64,000 nucleotides of DNA from Paenibacillus dendrobii (GTDB lineage Bacteria > Bacillota > Bacilli > Paenibacillales > Paenibacillaceae), in contig NZ_WUBI01000004.1 in NCBI RefSeq assembly GCF_009807035.1, positions 1 through 64,000 on the forward strand, in the 5' to 3' direction. Each line of letters begins with the position of its first letter. The first letter of the stretch is position 1. Positions 25,239 to 33,435 of this stretch are shown in pieces. The translations under genes and the position numbers were made by a program. The notes below the pieces were generated by a model. It had not been told where the DNA came from. It saw only the letters and a list, made by a program, of their open reading frames with translations, and made no database searches.

Positions 25239-25818
25239 CGCGGGACTTCCATTCCTGAATCGCTGAGTGTAGACTGGTGGCAATGATATCAGATAAACGG
25301 ACAACGAGACTTAAACGCGTGTTCTGCAATACAAAATATTCCATGAAGCCGCCGACATTAACGATACCCGTCAAATGGATATCGCCAACCGGCGGTAATT
25401 CTTTATGTACACCTGCACCGGGTTTTAAGGGGCCGTTTGCGACTTGGATACAACCCACACTGGCTGATTGTCCCAGACAGGCGTCGATGCCAATCACGAA
25501 AGGGTTATCATACAAGGCATAAATAGAGGAAAGAGTATCCTGCAAATTCACTGCATGGACAGGCTCCTCCAGCGTGCCGAATAAATGGAACCATGGGCTA
25601 TTATAGCGTGCCAAAGCGGTACCCACCAAAGGACCCAGGCAATCTCCAGTAGAGCGATCGGTACCAATGCAGACAATAATGACCTGTTGTTTGTCTTCAG
25701 CTTGCGAGAGGTGAAACAAAAGACGGTGAATGATTGCAGAATGGATTTCAGGGTCCGTGTGTGGTATTTTTAAGCATGAAAGCTGCTGTTGCTGGGAAGG
25801 TTTGGGCAGCTGTGTCAT
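25213..25818 (-). CDS. yyaC: Spore protein YyaC (HybD-like putative protease)
   Basis: The 201-residue product carries the YyaC pattern: VIIVCIGTDRSTGDCLGPLVGT, FVIGIDACLGQ and LPPVGDIHLTGIVNVGGFMEYFVLQNTRL. The fold is like hydrogenase-maturation proteases, but activity is unproved; it is forespore-expressed in Bacillus. ATG at 25818 follows GAAAGGAAG. It is one of few minus-strand genes right of oriC and overlaps DUF4446 tail-to-tail. A forespore-type promoter candidate lies upstream. Confidence 0.93.
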   Translation of the reverse strand: MTQLPKPSQQQQLSCLKIPHTDPEIHSAIIHRLLFHLSQAEDKQQVIIVCIGTDRSTGDCLGPLVGTALARYNSPWFHLFGTLEEPVHAVNLQDTLSSIYALYDNPFVIGIDACLGQSASVGCIQVANGPLKPGAGVHKELPPVGDIHLTGIVNVGGFMEYFVLQNTRLSLVVRLSDIIATSLHSAIQEWKSRATLVARLD

Positions 25819-25851
25819 AGAATCTTCCTTTCAAGTGCAATTGGTAGTATC

Positions 25852-25881
25852 TAGTATATGGACCGTTGCATGTTTTTATAC
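25852..25881 (-). promoter_or_regulatory. Candidate forespore (sigma-F/G type) promoter of yyaC
   Basis: On the minus strand GTATA (25877-25881), a 15-base spacer and CCATATACTA (25852-25861) resemble the sigma-F pattern GYATA-15-GGNRANAHTR except for the leading GG. The start codon is 33 bases downstream. Confidence 0.5.
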
Positions 25882-25924
25882 TTCCTGAGACAAGCAATTT
25901 ATTACGGAAGGCGGCCCTTGAAAA

Positions 25925-26179
25925 ATGGAATCGTGGATGTTGATTGCTTTCGACTCGACGCAGCAGGCGCTAAGAGCTGAAATGCTGCTGGAGTATGCCG
26001 ATATTGAAATTGACCTTTTTCCTACACCGAAAACCATTACGGCCGGCTGCGCCTTATCCATTCTGTTCCCGGAGGAGGAGCTGGCTTCGGTTCAGCAAAT
26101 CATTGTACAAGAACTTGTGGAAATCAGAGGAATCTACTACAAAGACAACCAAGATAGATATATAAGCATCGAAGGATAG
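25925..26179 (+). CDS. DUF3343 domain protein
   Basis: The 84-residue protein fits DUF3343: an N-terminal MLIAFDSTQQALRAEMLLE, a central LFPTPKTITAGCALSILF with the conserved Cys after Ala-Gly, and a short C terminus. Family members often lie near cysteine desulfurase or selenium-metabolism genes and may be sulfur carriers; that role is inference here. It begins a run of three tightly spaced genes with the MscS channel and DUF951. Confidence 0.82.
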   Translation: MESWMLIAFDSTQQALRAEMLLEYADIEIDLFPTPKTITAGCALSILFPEEELASVQQIIVQELVEIRGIYYKDNQDRYISIEG

Positions 26180-26194
26180 GGGGTAGAGGAATTG

Positions 26195-27115
26195 ATGTAT
26201 CCATACTGGCTGGAAGCAGAGACCAGTGAACTTGAAGGGGCTGTGGATAAAGCAGTGAAATTCAGTGATAAGATATGGGACTGGTTTACGAATGTGGATA
26301 TGTGGACAAATGTTTTGTTCTCAGGGATCCGGATTATTGTGCTGTTTCTGGTTACCCGTGTCATTATCCGCGTTGTATCCAAATTGATAGACCGGACGTT
26401 GTCTCACCGAGAGCAGAGAAGAATCAACGTGAACCCCCGCCGGTTTGCAACGGTTGCAGAGCTCTTGAAAAATGTTACAGCGGTCACCTGTAATTTCGTC
26501 ATGCTGCTGCTGATCCTATCGGAGTTCAATTTTCACCTGGGACCGCTCTTGGCAGGGGCTGGCGTGCTTGGTCTTGCGATCGGTTTTGGCGCTCAGAGTT
26601 TGGTCAAGGATGTGATTACCGGCTTCTTTATTATCCTGGAAGACCAATTTGCAGTAGGAGACGTCATTCAAACAGGGACCTACCAAGGAACCGTCGAATT
26701 AATCGGGCTTCGTTCCACGCGGATTGTCAGCATGAATGGGGAAACCTATATCCTGCCAAACGGAATGATTACAAGTGTAACGAATTATTCCTTTTCCAAT
26801 GCGCTTGCAATGGTAGATTTGCCAGTGAAAAACGAACGAACACTTGAGGATACGGTAGGGTTGATCAAACAGGCACTAGCGGGCTTGCAGGAGCGGGATG
26901 GCAATATTATCGCTGTTCCGGATGTGCTTGGAATTCAGTCCATGAGCACCAGTGAGTATGTGGTTCGTATAGTGGCTCAATGTGTACCGAATACGAGATC
27001 GGAAGTGGAACGGACCATTCTGGAGAATATTAAGCAGGCAATGGAATTTGAAGAGATGCAAAAGCAAGCTTTAGCAGAGTTATCAGCTGCGGAAGAAAGC
27101 GAAGGGGGAGAATAG
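26195..27115 (+). CDS. Small-conductance mechanosensitive channel (MscS/YkuT family)
   Basis: The 306-residue membrane protein shows the MscS pore helix and beta domain: GAGVLGLAIGFGAQSLVKDVITGFFIILEDQFAVGDVI. Three N-terminal membrane segments are visible. It opens under membrane tension to release solutes during osmotic downshock. A TTG one codon upstream is an alternative start. It is 2 bases from DUF951, so the two are co-transcribed. Confidence 0.93.
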   Translation: MYPYWLEAETSELEGAVDKAVKFSDKIWDWFTNVDMWTNVLFSGIRIIVLFLVTRVIIRVVSKLIDRTLSHREQRRINVNPRRFATVAELLKNVTAVTCNFVMLLLILSEFNFHLGPLLAGAGVLGLAIGFGAQSLVKDVITGFFIILEDQFAVGDVIQTGTYQGTVELIGLRSTRIVSMNGETYILPNGMITSVTNYSFSNALAMVDLPVKNERTLEDTVGLIKQALAGLQERDGNIIAVPDVLGIQSMSTSEYVVRIVAQCVPNTRSEVERTILENIKQAMEFEEMQKQALAELSAAEESEGGE

Positions 27116-27117
27116 GG

Positions 27118-27336
27118 ATGGAACGCAAGGTGTTTCAGCTCGGAGACGTCGTCCAAATGAAAAAAAATCATCCATGCGGAAGCAATGAAATGGAAATTAT
27201 TCGTATGGGAATGGATATTCGAATCAAGTGCGTAGGCTGCCAGCATAGTGTGTTAATCCCTCGCGCCAAATTCGAGAAAAACATGAAAAAGGTGCTCCGT
27301 TCCAAGGAAGCAGGGGAAGAAGCAAACGATAAGTAA
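27118..27336 (+). CDS. DUF951 protein (YyzM-like)
   Basis: The 72-residue protein contains the DUF951 core: GDVVQMKKNHPCGSNEMEI, then IKCVGCQHSVLIPRAKFEK, with cysteines of a possible metal or nucleic-acid site. The family is conserved upstream of ychF/rpsF in Bacillota; function unknown. Here ychF is missing downstream and a tRNA gene follows instead. Confidence 0.9.
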   Translation: MERKVFQLGDVVQMKKNHPCGSNEMEIIRMGMDIRIKCVGCQHSVLIPRAKFEKNMKKVLRSKEAGEEANDK

Positions 27337-27353
27337 AATTTGTAAGGCTTGTC

Positions 27354-27382
27354 TTGCAAATATGGTAATCTTATGATATAAT
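27354..27382 (+). promoter_or_regulatory. Promoter of tRNA-Ser
   Basis: TTGCAA (27354-27359), a 17-base spacer and a perfect TATAAT (27377-27382) with an upstream TGA extension lie 13 bases before the tRNA. Confidence 0.85.
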
Positions 27383-27394
27383 CAATTTTGCTGC

Positions 27395-27485
27395 GGAAAG
27401 GTACCCAAGAGGTCCAAGGGGGCTGACTCGAAATCAGTTAGGCGTCGCAAGGCGTGCGAGGGTTCGAATCCCTCTCTTTCCGCCA
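27395..27485 (+). tRNA. tRNA-Ser (anticodon CGA)
   Basis: GGAAAGG pairs with TCTTTCC in the acceptor stem; the anticodon loop CTCGAAA gives CGA, reading UCG serine codons. The long variable arm typical of serine tRNAs (around GGCGTCGCAAGGCGT) and a T-arm GAGGGTTCGAATCCCTC are present. The CCA end is encoded (27483-27485). Confidence 0.97.
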
Positions 27486-27532
27486 CATTCCCTTTTTCAT
27501 CAAATATACTTCATGGAATAACGTAAACGGAT

Positions 27533-27566
27533 AAAACCTTTGGCCCGTCATCGCCAAAGGTTTTTT
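27533..27566 (+). terminator. Terminator after tRNA-Ser
   Basis: AAAACCTTTGGC pairs with GCCAAAGGTTTT around an 8-base loop, ending in six T residues. Confidence 0.9.
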
Positions 27567-27912
27567 GCATTTTCTGAATGAAAAATCGCTACGTTTGATG
27601 GTATAAGATATATGCAAACCAAAGAAGGACCCGAAAGGTCCTTCTGTTTGGCAGACGGTACTTAAATGGATTTTGGAATTCGTTCTACAACTAACACGTC
27701 AGTTGAAACTTTGGATAAGCCGAGGAGCAATCTAGGACTGCTCCAGACAAAATGTCTTTGGCACGTCCCTCCGCTTCTGTAATGTTATGCTGTTTCTGAC
27801 TCCCAGTGATTTGTTACGCAGCTCAGGCCCAACGGAACCACACCTCTCTCGTAACCGTCTAATTGTATTATCTGCAGCTTGTACAGAATTATGCATCGTT
27901 TCGGAAAATAAA
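27567..27912. other. Gene-free interval with one perfect hairpin
   Basis: No supported gene. A perfect 9-bp stem with a CGAAA loop (27623-27645) is present; it lacks a convincing T-run on either strand, though it could be a weak terminator for the minus-strand yjzC-like gene. Confidence 0.45.
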
Positions 27913-28107
27913 TTAATGCACCTGGGCTTTGCTTTTTTTCTTCCACTTGCGGTCCTTGTTCGTGGTTTGGGGGAACGTTTCCCCCCGCTCCAAAGTAACC
28001 ATTTTCGGGTCTTGGATTTCCGTATGAAAGCTAGCCTCGCCAACCTCCATATATACTCCCGGGTTCGGAGCTTTATCTCCCGGTTCGAATTCGCTTTTTT
28101 CACCCAT
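27913..28107 (-). CDS. yjzC: YjzC-like small protein
   Basis: The 64-residue product resembles YjzC: FEPGDKAPNPGVYMEVGEA near the N terminus and VTLERGETFPQTTNKDRKWKKK near the C terminus. The family is common in spore formers and has no established function. The ATG at 28107 lies about 11 bases after AAAGGAGG; a longer in-frame reading upstream lacks such a site. It is isolated on the minus strand between tRNA-Ser and rpsF, against the direction of its neighbours. Confidence 0.8.
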   Translation of the reverse strand: MGEKSEFEPGDKAPNPGVYMEVGEASFHTEIQDPKMVTLERGETFPQTTNKDRKWKKKSKAQVH

Positions 28108-28475
28108 AGCAGGACAGACCTCCTTTGTAAAAGAAAATAAACTGCTTTTGTAGTGTTTACACATCATGGCGGATCCAACACGACTGTTCCATTCCAATAA
28201 TTGCATTCATCCCATCGTCTTCTGTTGAAGTTCTCAAGACCATTACCTAACTCCATGCACAGTAGATCGGCTCTGTACGTCGGGGTGAAGGGAGACAGAG
28301 GTTGATCATAAAGGTCTGCGGTTTGTCATTCCACCTTCAGATGATTCGGATACTCCTTTCTATAGAAAGAAGAGAATGGAAGTAGGAATATATATGGGGG
28401 CGTAAGAGGGCATTATCAAGTATTCATATTGAGATGGAAGAACCCTCGTCGTAAAGACTTGGAAAAGCAAACAGC
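28108..28475. other. Intergenic region between yjzC-like gene and rpsF promoter
   Basis: No gene is supported. It holds the divergent control region of the yjzC-like gene and a perfect 14-bp palindrome CTTTCTATAGAAAG (28356-28369) of unknown role. Confidence 0.5.
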
Positions 28476-28504
28476 TTGCATCTGATATAACAATTTGTTA
28501 TATT
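28476..28504 (+). promoter_or_regulatory. Sigma-A promoter of the rpsF-ssb-rpsR operon
   Basis: TTGCAT (28476-28481), a 17-base spacer and TATATT (28499-28504) lie about 75 bases upstream of rpsF. Confidence 0.7.
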
Positions 28505-28531
28505 AATATGGTGCGAGTTTAGGCTCGCTCC

Positions 28532-28579
28532 TTGTTCCTGACTCGATCAGGGGCCGAAGTCCATAAGGAGGTGAAAGTT
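28532..28579 (+). promoter_or_regulatory. Putative S6:S18-binding leader of rpsF
   Basis: The leader has a CCTGA/TCAGG hairpin (28537-28551) followed at once by GGCCGAAG, then the ribosome site AAGGAGG. A stem next to an unpaired CCG is the hallmark of the rpsF leader motif that binds the S6:S18 complex for autoregulation in many bacteria. Identification is by eye only. Confidence 0.45.
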
Positions 28580-28864
28580 ATGCGCAAATATGAAGTGATG
28601 TACATTATTCGTCCGGATATTGAACAAGAAGCTGTTCAAGCTGCAGTCGATAAATTCCAAGGCATCATGTCCAACGGTGGAGAAATCACGAAGCATGAAG
28701 TGATGGGTAAACGTCGTCTTGCGTATGAGATCAAAAAATTCCGTGATGGCACTTTTGTTCTGGTAAACTTCAGTGCAACACCTGAAGTCGTTGCCGAGCT
28801 TGAGCGTATCATGAAAATTTCCGACGAAGTCATTCGTTATCTCATTACTCTTGACGTTGCTTAA
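28580..28864 (+). CDS. rpsF: 30S ribosomal protein S6
   Basis: The 94-residue product starts MRKYEVMYIIRPD and contains GKRRLAYEIKKFRDGTFVLVNF, typical of S6, which pairs with S18 on the small subunit. The ATG at 28580 follows AAGGAGGTG; upstream in-frame codons belong to the leader. It heads the rpsF-ssb-rpsR operon. Confidence 0.97.
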   Translation: MRKYEVMYIIRPDIEQEAVQAAVDKFQGIMSNGGEITKHEVMGKRRLAYEIKKFRDGTFVLVNFSATPEVVAELERIMKISDEVIRYLITLDVA

Positions 28865-28914
28865 GACCAAACTTTTGGCGTAAGTGATGAATTCGTTCGA
28901 AGGAGGGGATTAGA

Positions 28915-29394
28915 TTGTTGAACCGTGTAATTTTGATTGGCCGTTTAACCAAGGATCCTGAGCTTCGCTATACTCCTGCCGGAGTTGCGGTAACGCAGTT
29001 CACGCTGGCCGTAGACAGACCGTTTACGTCGCAAGGCGGGGAGCGGGAAGCGGATTTTATTCCAGTGGTGACTTGGAGACAGCTAGCTGAGACCTGTGCA
29101 AACTACTTGCGCAAAGGCCGTTTGACGGCAGTTGAGGGTCGCATCCAGGTACGCAATTACGAGAATAACGAAGGTAAACGTGTATACGTCACCGAAGTCA
29201 TTGCCGATAACGTACGTTTCCTGGAATCGAACCGCGATGGCGGCGGCAGCGGTGGTCAAGCTCCGCGTGAAGAGTCCTCTTTTGGAGGCGGAAACCGTGG
29301 GAATAATAATTACTCCCGGAACAATTCCAATCAAGATCCTTTTTCCGATGACGGAAAACCGATAGATATTTCGGATGATGATTTGCCATTTTAA
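28915..29394 (+). CDS. ssb: Single-stranded DNA-binding protein
   Basis: The 159-residue protein has an OB-fold (LNRVILIGRLTKDPELRYTPAG at the start), a Gly/Asn-rich linker and the acidic tip DDDLPF that recruits partner proteins. It protects single-stranded DNA at forks and in repair. The start is TTG after GGAGGGG; the next codon is also TTG. Its place between S6 and S18 genes is the Bacillus ssbA arrangement. Confidence 0.97.
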   Translation: MLNRVILIGRLTKDPELRYTPAGVAVTQFTLAVDRPFTSQGGEREADFIPVVTWRQLAETCANYLRKGRLTAVEGRIQVRNYENNEGKRVYVTEVIADNVRFLESNRDGGGSGGQAPREESSFGGGNRGNNNYSRNNSNQDPFSDDGKPIDISDDDLPF

Positions 29395-29415
29395 TTAGGG
29401 AAAGGACTGAACAGC

Positions 29416-29688
29416 ATGGCTTTTAAACAAAGAGAAGGCGGAGACAACGATAAAAGACCGGCTCGCCGCGGCGGCCGTAACAAACGTCGTAAAGTGTGCT
29501 TCTTCACTGTGAACAAAATTACTCACATTGACTATAAAGACACAGACCTGCTGAAGAAATTCATCAGCGAACGCGGAAAAATTTTGCCACGTCGTGTTAC
29601 TGGCACGAGTGCAAAATACCAACGCATGCTGACGATTGCGATCAAACGCTCCCGTCAAATCGCGTTGCTGCCTTACACAACGGAATAG
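29416..29688 (+). CDS. rpsR: 30S ribosomal protein S18
   Basis: The 90-residue basic protein contains KVCFFTVNKITHIDYKDTD and RGKILPRRVTGTSAKYQR, the S18 pattern. A strong terminator follows. It marks the last core gene before the accessory block. Confidence 0.97.
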   Translation: MAFKQREGGDNDKRPARRGGRNKRRKVCFFTVNKITHIDYKDTDLLKKFISERGKILPRRVTGTSAKYQRMLTIAIKRSRQIALLPYTTE

Positions 29689-29706
29689 TCCGTTACGCGT
29701 ACAAGA

Positions 29707-29742
29707 CCAGCATTCTGGATAACCCCAGGATGCTGGTTTTTT
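29707..29742 (+). terminator. Terminator after rpsR
   Basis: CCAGCAT and ATGCTGG form the outer stem, CTGG and CCAG pair inside, and six T residues follow. Confidence 0.9.
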
Positions 29743-29835
29743 GCATTGTTCAAAACTCCGACATTTGAATAAGGGGATAGGGAAGAGGTATCATAATATC
29801 TGTCATCATTAAGGTAGCCTTAAGGGAAGTGAGAA

Positions 29836-31674
29836 GTGAGAACGATGCTGAAGAGAAGCTACCAGAAATACATCAAGAATAAGCTCTTTAATAAAATGAT
29901 TCTGATTTATACGATTATTACCACGACCACGTTTTTGACGCTGGCTTTCGTGATTTATTATTTTATTTCACAATCCTTTCAGGAAAAGGAACTGGCGGCC
30001 CAGCAGAAAACGGTGCATAGTGTATCCGAATATTTAGATCTGAAGATGACCAACGCAGAGCAGGCCGTGCTGCAAATCTATCAGGATAATGCATTGTCAG
30101 ACGATTTCCTGGCATTTATGAAAAATGATTATGAAACATACATCAAGCATCATTTGGACGTGTATACAGAGTCCGGCTATTTTGCATCCCGGAGTGTGGA
30201 TAGCTTTATTCGGGGACAGATCGAAAAGGACACGGACCTGTCCAGCATTATGCTTTACAGCAAGGATAAACGATTCGTATACCGTTATGAGCAAAATGAT
30301 AACCAGGAGTACCAGCAGTTGAAGGAAGGCGAGGCAATTCCCCAGGAAATGGTTCCTTTGCTGGGCAAGGATCTATCAGGGGATATTAATCTGAAATTCA
30401 ATACGGTGATTGCTTCACCCGAAACAGGAACGTACAGCATCGCTTACCGGATTAACGATCCATCAACGCTCAAGGACGTCGGATATATTTTGCTTGTGTA
30501 TCCTACCCAAAATATTTTCAAAGCCATCGATAACATGAATCAGAATTTTACCGGGCACTTGCTGGTCATGCTGCCAAACGGAGAAATCATGTTCGACACA
30601 GCAGCGAAGCCAACCTCATCGAAATACCCCTATTACGAGCAGGTTATGTCCGTAAAGGGACAGGAGCGGTTGATGCTCGATGAGAATTCCTATGTTACCC
30701 GGCAGGATAACGGCAAGTCCAAACTGGAAGTGGTGCAGGTCGTTCATGTATCTGAAGTGCAAAAAAGCTACGGCCATCTGAAGCGCTTGATTATTAGTTT
30801 GACGGGGCTCAGCATTCTGGTGACTTTTATATTATCCTATCTGGCGGTGAAAAACGTATCGAACCGGACGCAAAATATTATCCGGGGGATGAGAGTCGTG
30901 CGAAACGGTAATTTATCGGTGCGACTGCCTGTTGTACGGGAAGATGAGCTTGGTGATATATCAGCCAGCTTCAATCAGATGTGCGAAGATCTCAACCGTC
31001 ATATTCATCAGGTCTATATATCCGAAATAAAGCAAAAACATGCGGAGCTGGTGGCTTTTCAGGCTCAGATTAACCCGCATTTTCTATATAACACGCTAGA
31101 AGTGATCCGAATGAGGGCGATTGCCAAGGGAGCGGATGATGTAGCGGAAATGACCTATATCTTATCGTCCCTTTTCAAATATCTGGTGAAGAAAGAAACG
31201 ATGGTCAAGGTAAGTGAGGAAATCGAGAATTCGCGGAATTACCTGGAAATGTTCCGGATTCGTTATAAAGAACGTTTTCACTTTACAATCGAGGTCGATC
31301 CTGAAGTGCAGCAGGCTTCCATTCTGAAGCTGTCGGTACAGCCGGCAATCGAAAATTATATTCTTCACGGCATCCGTTCTGGACGCACGGATAATGCCAT
31401 TCGGATTCATGCGTATACCGATGAGATGGGAATCCGAATTGATATTGAGGATAACGGCAAAGGCATATCCAGCGAAAAGCTTGCTGAAATTCAAAGCCGT
31501 TTGAAGGAACCGGGAGAGTTCTCGTCGGGTTCGCTGGGGCTCAAAAACGTGGCGGAACGCCTGCGGTTGATGTATGGAGACCCGTATGGATTAACCATCG
31601 ACAGTACACCGGATCAGGGAACGCGGGTCTCAATCTGCATCCCGATTGGAACAGAGGAGGGTCAGCATGTATAA
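29836..31674 (+). CDS. Sensor histidine kinase, YesM/LytS type
   Basis: The 612-residue membrane kinase has a first membrane segment (residues about 22-45), a large extracellular sensor domain, a second segment (about 314-336), a HAMP linker, the His-kinase box QINPHFLYNTLEVIRMRA with phosphorylated H415, and a C-terminal ATPase domain (VQPAIENYILHGI, DIEDNGKGI). Kinases of this class pair with AraC-type regulators to sense sugars outside the cell. It starts at GTG 29836 or ATG 29845. A promoter candidate TTGAAT-18-TATCAT lies at 29765-29794. It overlaps the regulator by 8 bases. Confidence 0.93.
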   Translation: MRTMLKRSYQKYIKNKLFNKMILIYTIITTTTFLTLAFVIYYFISQSFQEKELAAQQKTVHSVSEYLDLKMTNAEQAVLQIYQDNALSDDFLAFMKNDYETYIKHHLDVYTESGYFASRSVDSFIRGQIEKDTDLSSIMLYSKDKRFVYRYEQNDNQEYQQLKEGEAIPQEMVPLLGKDLSGDINLKFNTVIASPETGTYSIAYRINDPSTLKDVGYILLVYPTQNIFKAIDNMNQNFTGHLLVMLPNGEIMFDTAAKPTSSKYPYYEQVMSVKGQERLMLDENSYVTRQDNGKSKLEVVQVVHVSEVQKSYGHLKRLIISLTGLSILVTFILSYLAVKNVSNRTQNIIRGMRVVRNGNLSVRLPVVREDELGDISASFNQMCEDLNRHIHQVYISEIKQKHAELVAFQAQINPHFLYNTLEVIRMRAIAKGADDVAEMTYILSSLFKYLVKKETMVKVSEEIENSRNYLEMFRIRYKERFHFTIEVDPEVQQASILKLSVQPAIENYILHGIRSGRTDNAIRIHAYTDEMGIRIDIEDNGKGISSEKLAEIQSRLKEPGEFSSGSLGLKNVAERLRLMYGDPYGLTIDSTPDQGTRVSICIPIGTEEGQHV

Positions 31675-33250
31675 GGTGTTTCTGGTGGACGATGAGCCGT
31701 TTATTGTGGAAGGATTGTATTCCATTCTGGACTGGTCCGATTATCAGCTCGAAATCATTGGTAGCGCAGAGAATGGCAAGGAAGCGCTGACTTTACTGCA
31801 GGAGCATCCTGCGGATATTTTGATTACGGATATAACCATGCCGGAAATGACAGGCCTTGAACTGATTCGGGAGGCGAGGGCTTTATTTCCGGATTTAAAA
31901 ATCATTATTCTCAGCGGCTATAATGAATTTAACTATGTAAAAGAGGGCATGCAGTACGGGATCGAAAATTATCTGCTCAAGCCGATTAACGTGGAAGAGC
32001 TAAAGCAGACGTTAAAAAGTACGGTGGATAAGATCGAAAGCACGCAGGCACAGACCATAGGACATCAGGATATGGATATTTTACGGAGCAATATCCTGAA
32101 CCGGTGGTTAATCGGGCAAATCGAACAGGAAGAACTTCTTGAACGCGGGCAACTGCTGAACTTAGGGGTATCGCTCCCTTACTATGAAACCGCTGTGATT
32201 AAGCCAATGATTCCGCCGAATCCTCAGCATGAGGATATGATCTTATACCGCAACGAAAAGCTGGAACAGGTTTACCAGCGGGTACGATCCATGACCGAAC
32301 ATGATGAAGCCGCACCGGGTATTTGTTTCGTGGATTGGGACAGCGATATTGTCGTGGTATTCGGATGCAGCAGCAAGGATGATCAGGACATGCTGGAAGA
32401 AGCTTTTGGCCAGTTGATTGCTCAGCTGCGCATCATTTATCCGTTTGAGCTGCTGGTATCGATGGGCGAGCTGCAGAGCGGTCTGGACGGGGCTGCGGAA
32501 AGTTACCGGGATGCCAAAAGAGTGCAGCAATTTTTCCTGATTAGCCCGCATCATCTGATCCTGACTAACAAACGCCTTGAGGAGCTGAGAAACCAACCGG
32601 GGAGCAGTATCCATGTGCCGGATTGGGGCGAATACTCCAGACTACTGCTATCTCTCCAACAGGAAGAGCTTTTGCGCCGGATTGAAGAAGACCTGGATCA
32701 ATTATCGGGCACGGAGGGCATTACGCCACATCAGGTCCAGAACCGGGTGGTGGAGATGATTATTTGGTTCAAACAGGCTATTAAGGAAGCGAACCTTCCC
32801 GATCCGGAAGAGGCAGAGGGGTATAAAAGCATCTTCGCCGGCGTGTTCAGCTCCCTGACGATGGATGAATTAAAGCAGCAGGTGATGCTCGCTGCGCAGA
32901 ATGTGATGAGTTATCTGAAGGAACAGCAATCGCTAAGCCCGGTGGTCAAACAGGTGCTGACGCAAATTCACGAGCATTATGGAGATGAGCTGTCGCTGAA
33001 ACTGCTGGGACAAGAGTATAATATCAATCCCGTGTATCTAGGGCAGCTATTCCACCGCGAAACGGGCAAAACGCTATCCGATTACGTGAATTCCTACCGT
33101 ATAGAAAAGGCCAAGGATCTTCTGAAGCGCTCGAACCTGAAGGTTCAGGAGGTGGCGCGGATGACCGGTTACCTGGATAACAGTTATTTTTTCAGACAAT
33201 TCAAAAAGTACGTCGGCGTTTCGCCTGCGGAATTTAAAGGACTGGTGTGA
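31667..33250 (+). CDS. Response regulator with AraC-type DNA-binding domain (YesN type)
   Basis: The 527-residue regulator has an N-terminal receiver (VDDEP near the start, phospho-acceptor D55 in LITDITMPEMTG, lysine in YLLKPIN), a middle region of about 300 residues, and a C-terminal AraC helix-turn-helix (YNINPVYLGQLFHRETGKTLSDYVNSYRIEKAKDLL). It is coupled to the kinase by an 8-base overlap. By context it should activate the permease-SBP-mannosidase genes downstream. ATG at 31667 follows GAGGAGGG. Confidence 0.94.
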   Translation: MYKVFLVDDEPFIVEGLYSILDWSDYQLEIIGSAENGKEALTLLQEHPADILITDITMPEMTGLELIREARALFPDLKIIILSGYNEFNYVKEGMQYGIENYLLKPINVEELKQTLKSTVDKIESTQAQTIGHQDMDILRSNILNRWLIGQIEQEELLERGQLLNLGVSLPYYETAVIKPMIPPNPQHEDMILYRNEKLEQVYQRVRSMTEHDEAAPGICFVDWDSDIVVVFGCSSKDDQDMLEEAFGQLIAQLRIIYPFELLVSMGELQSGLDGAAESYRDAKRVQQFFLISPHHLILTNKRLEELRNQPGSSIHVPDWGEYSRLLLSLQQEELLRRIEEDLDQLSGTEGITPHQVQNRVVEMIIWFKQAIKEANLPDPEEAEGYKSIFAGVFSSLTMDELKQQVMLAAQNVMSYLKEQQSLSPVVKQVLTQIHEHYGDELSLKLLGQEYNINPVYLGQLFHRETGKTLSDYVNSYRIEKAKDLLKRSNLKVQEVARMTGYLDNSYFFRQFKKYVGVSPAEFKGLV

Positions 33251-33276
33251 TCTCGTGGATCACATCAGTTTTTTTT
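33242..33276 (+). terminator. Terminator after the response regulator
   Basis: TGTGATC pairs with GATCACA around a 5-base loop; eight T residues follow after TCAG. It separates the two-component genes from the transporter operon. Confidence 0.85.
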
Positions 33277-33330
33277 CGTTTTAGTGGGAAAGGCTTACAT
33301 TTACCTCTTATTTTCCGGTTACATGTGTCT

Positions 33331-33400
33331 ATGGACTTATTTTGTATTTAATTTGTCCATCAATTCTATAGTATTTCAACTTTTTCAGAAAACGCTTTCA
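33331..33400 (+). promoter_or_regulatory. Control region of the mannoside operon: inverted repeat and cre-like site
   Basis: ATGGAC (33331-33336) and GTCCAT (33355-33360) form an inverted repeat with an 18-base gap, a possible operator. AGAAAACGCTTTCA (33387-33400) differs by one base from a CcpA cre sequence TGAAAACGCTTTCA, suggesting carbon catabolite repression. A consensus sigma-A promoter is not obvious. Confidence 0.55.
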
Positions 33401-33435
33401 AATTATACTGAATGTACAGAGGGGGAGGGACGAAC

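Noticed and set aside
27732..28140. Overlapping frames on both strands around the yjzC-like gene
   Set aside because: Only the 64-residue frame ending at 27913 has a good ribosome site and family match; the others are alternative-frame readings.
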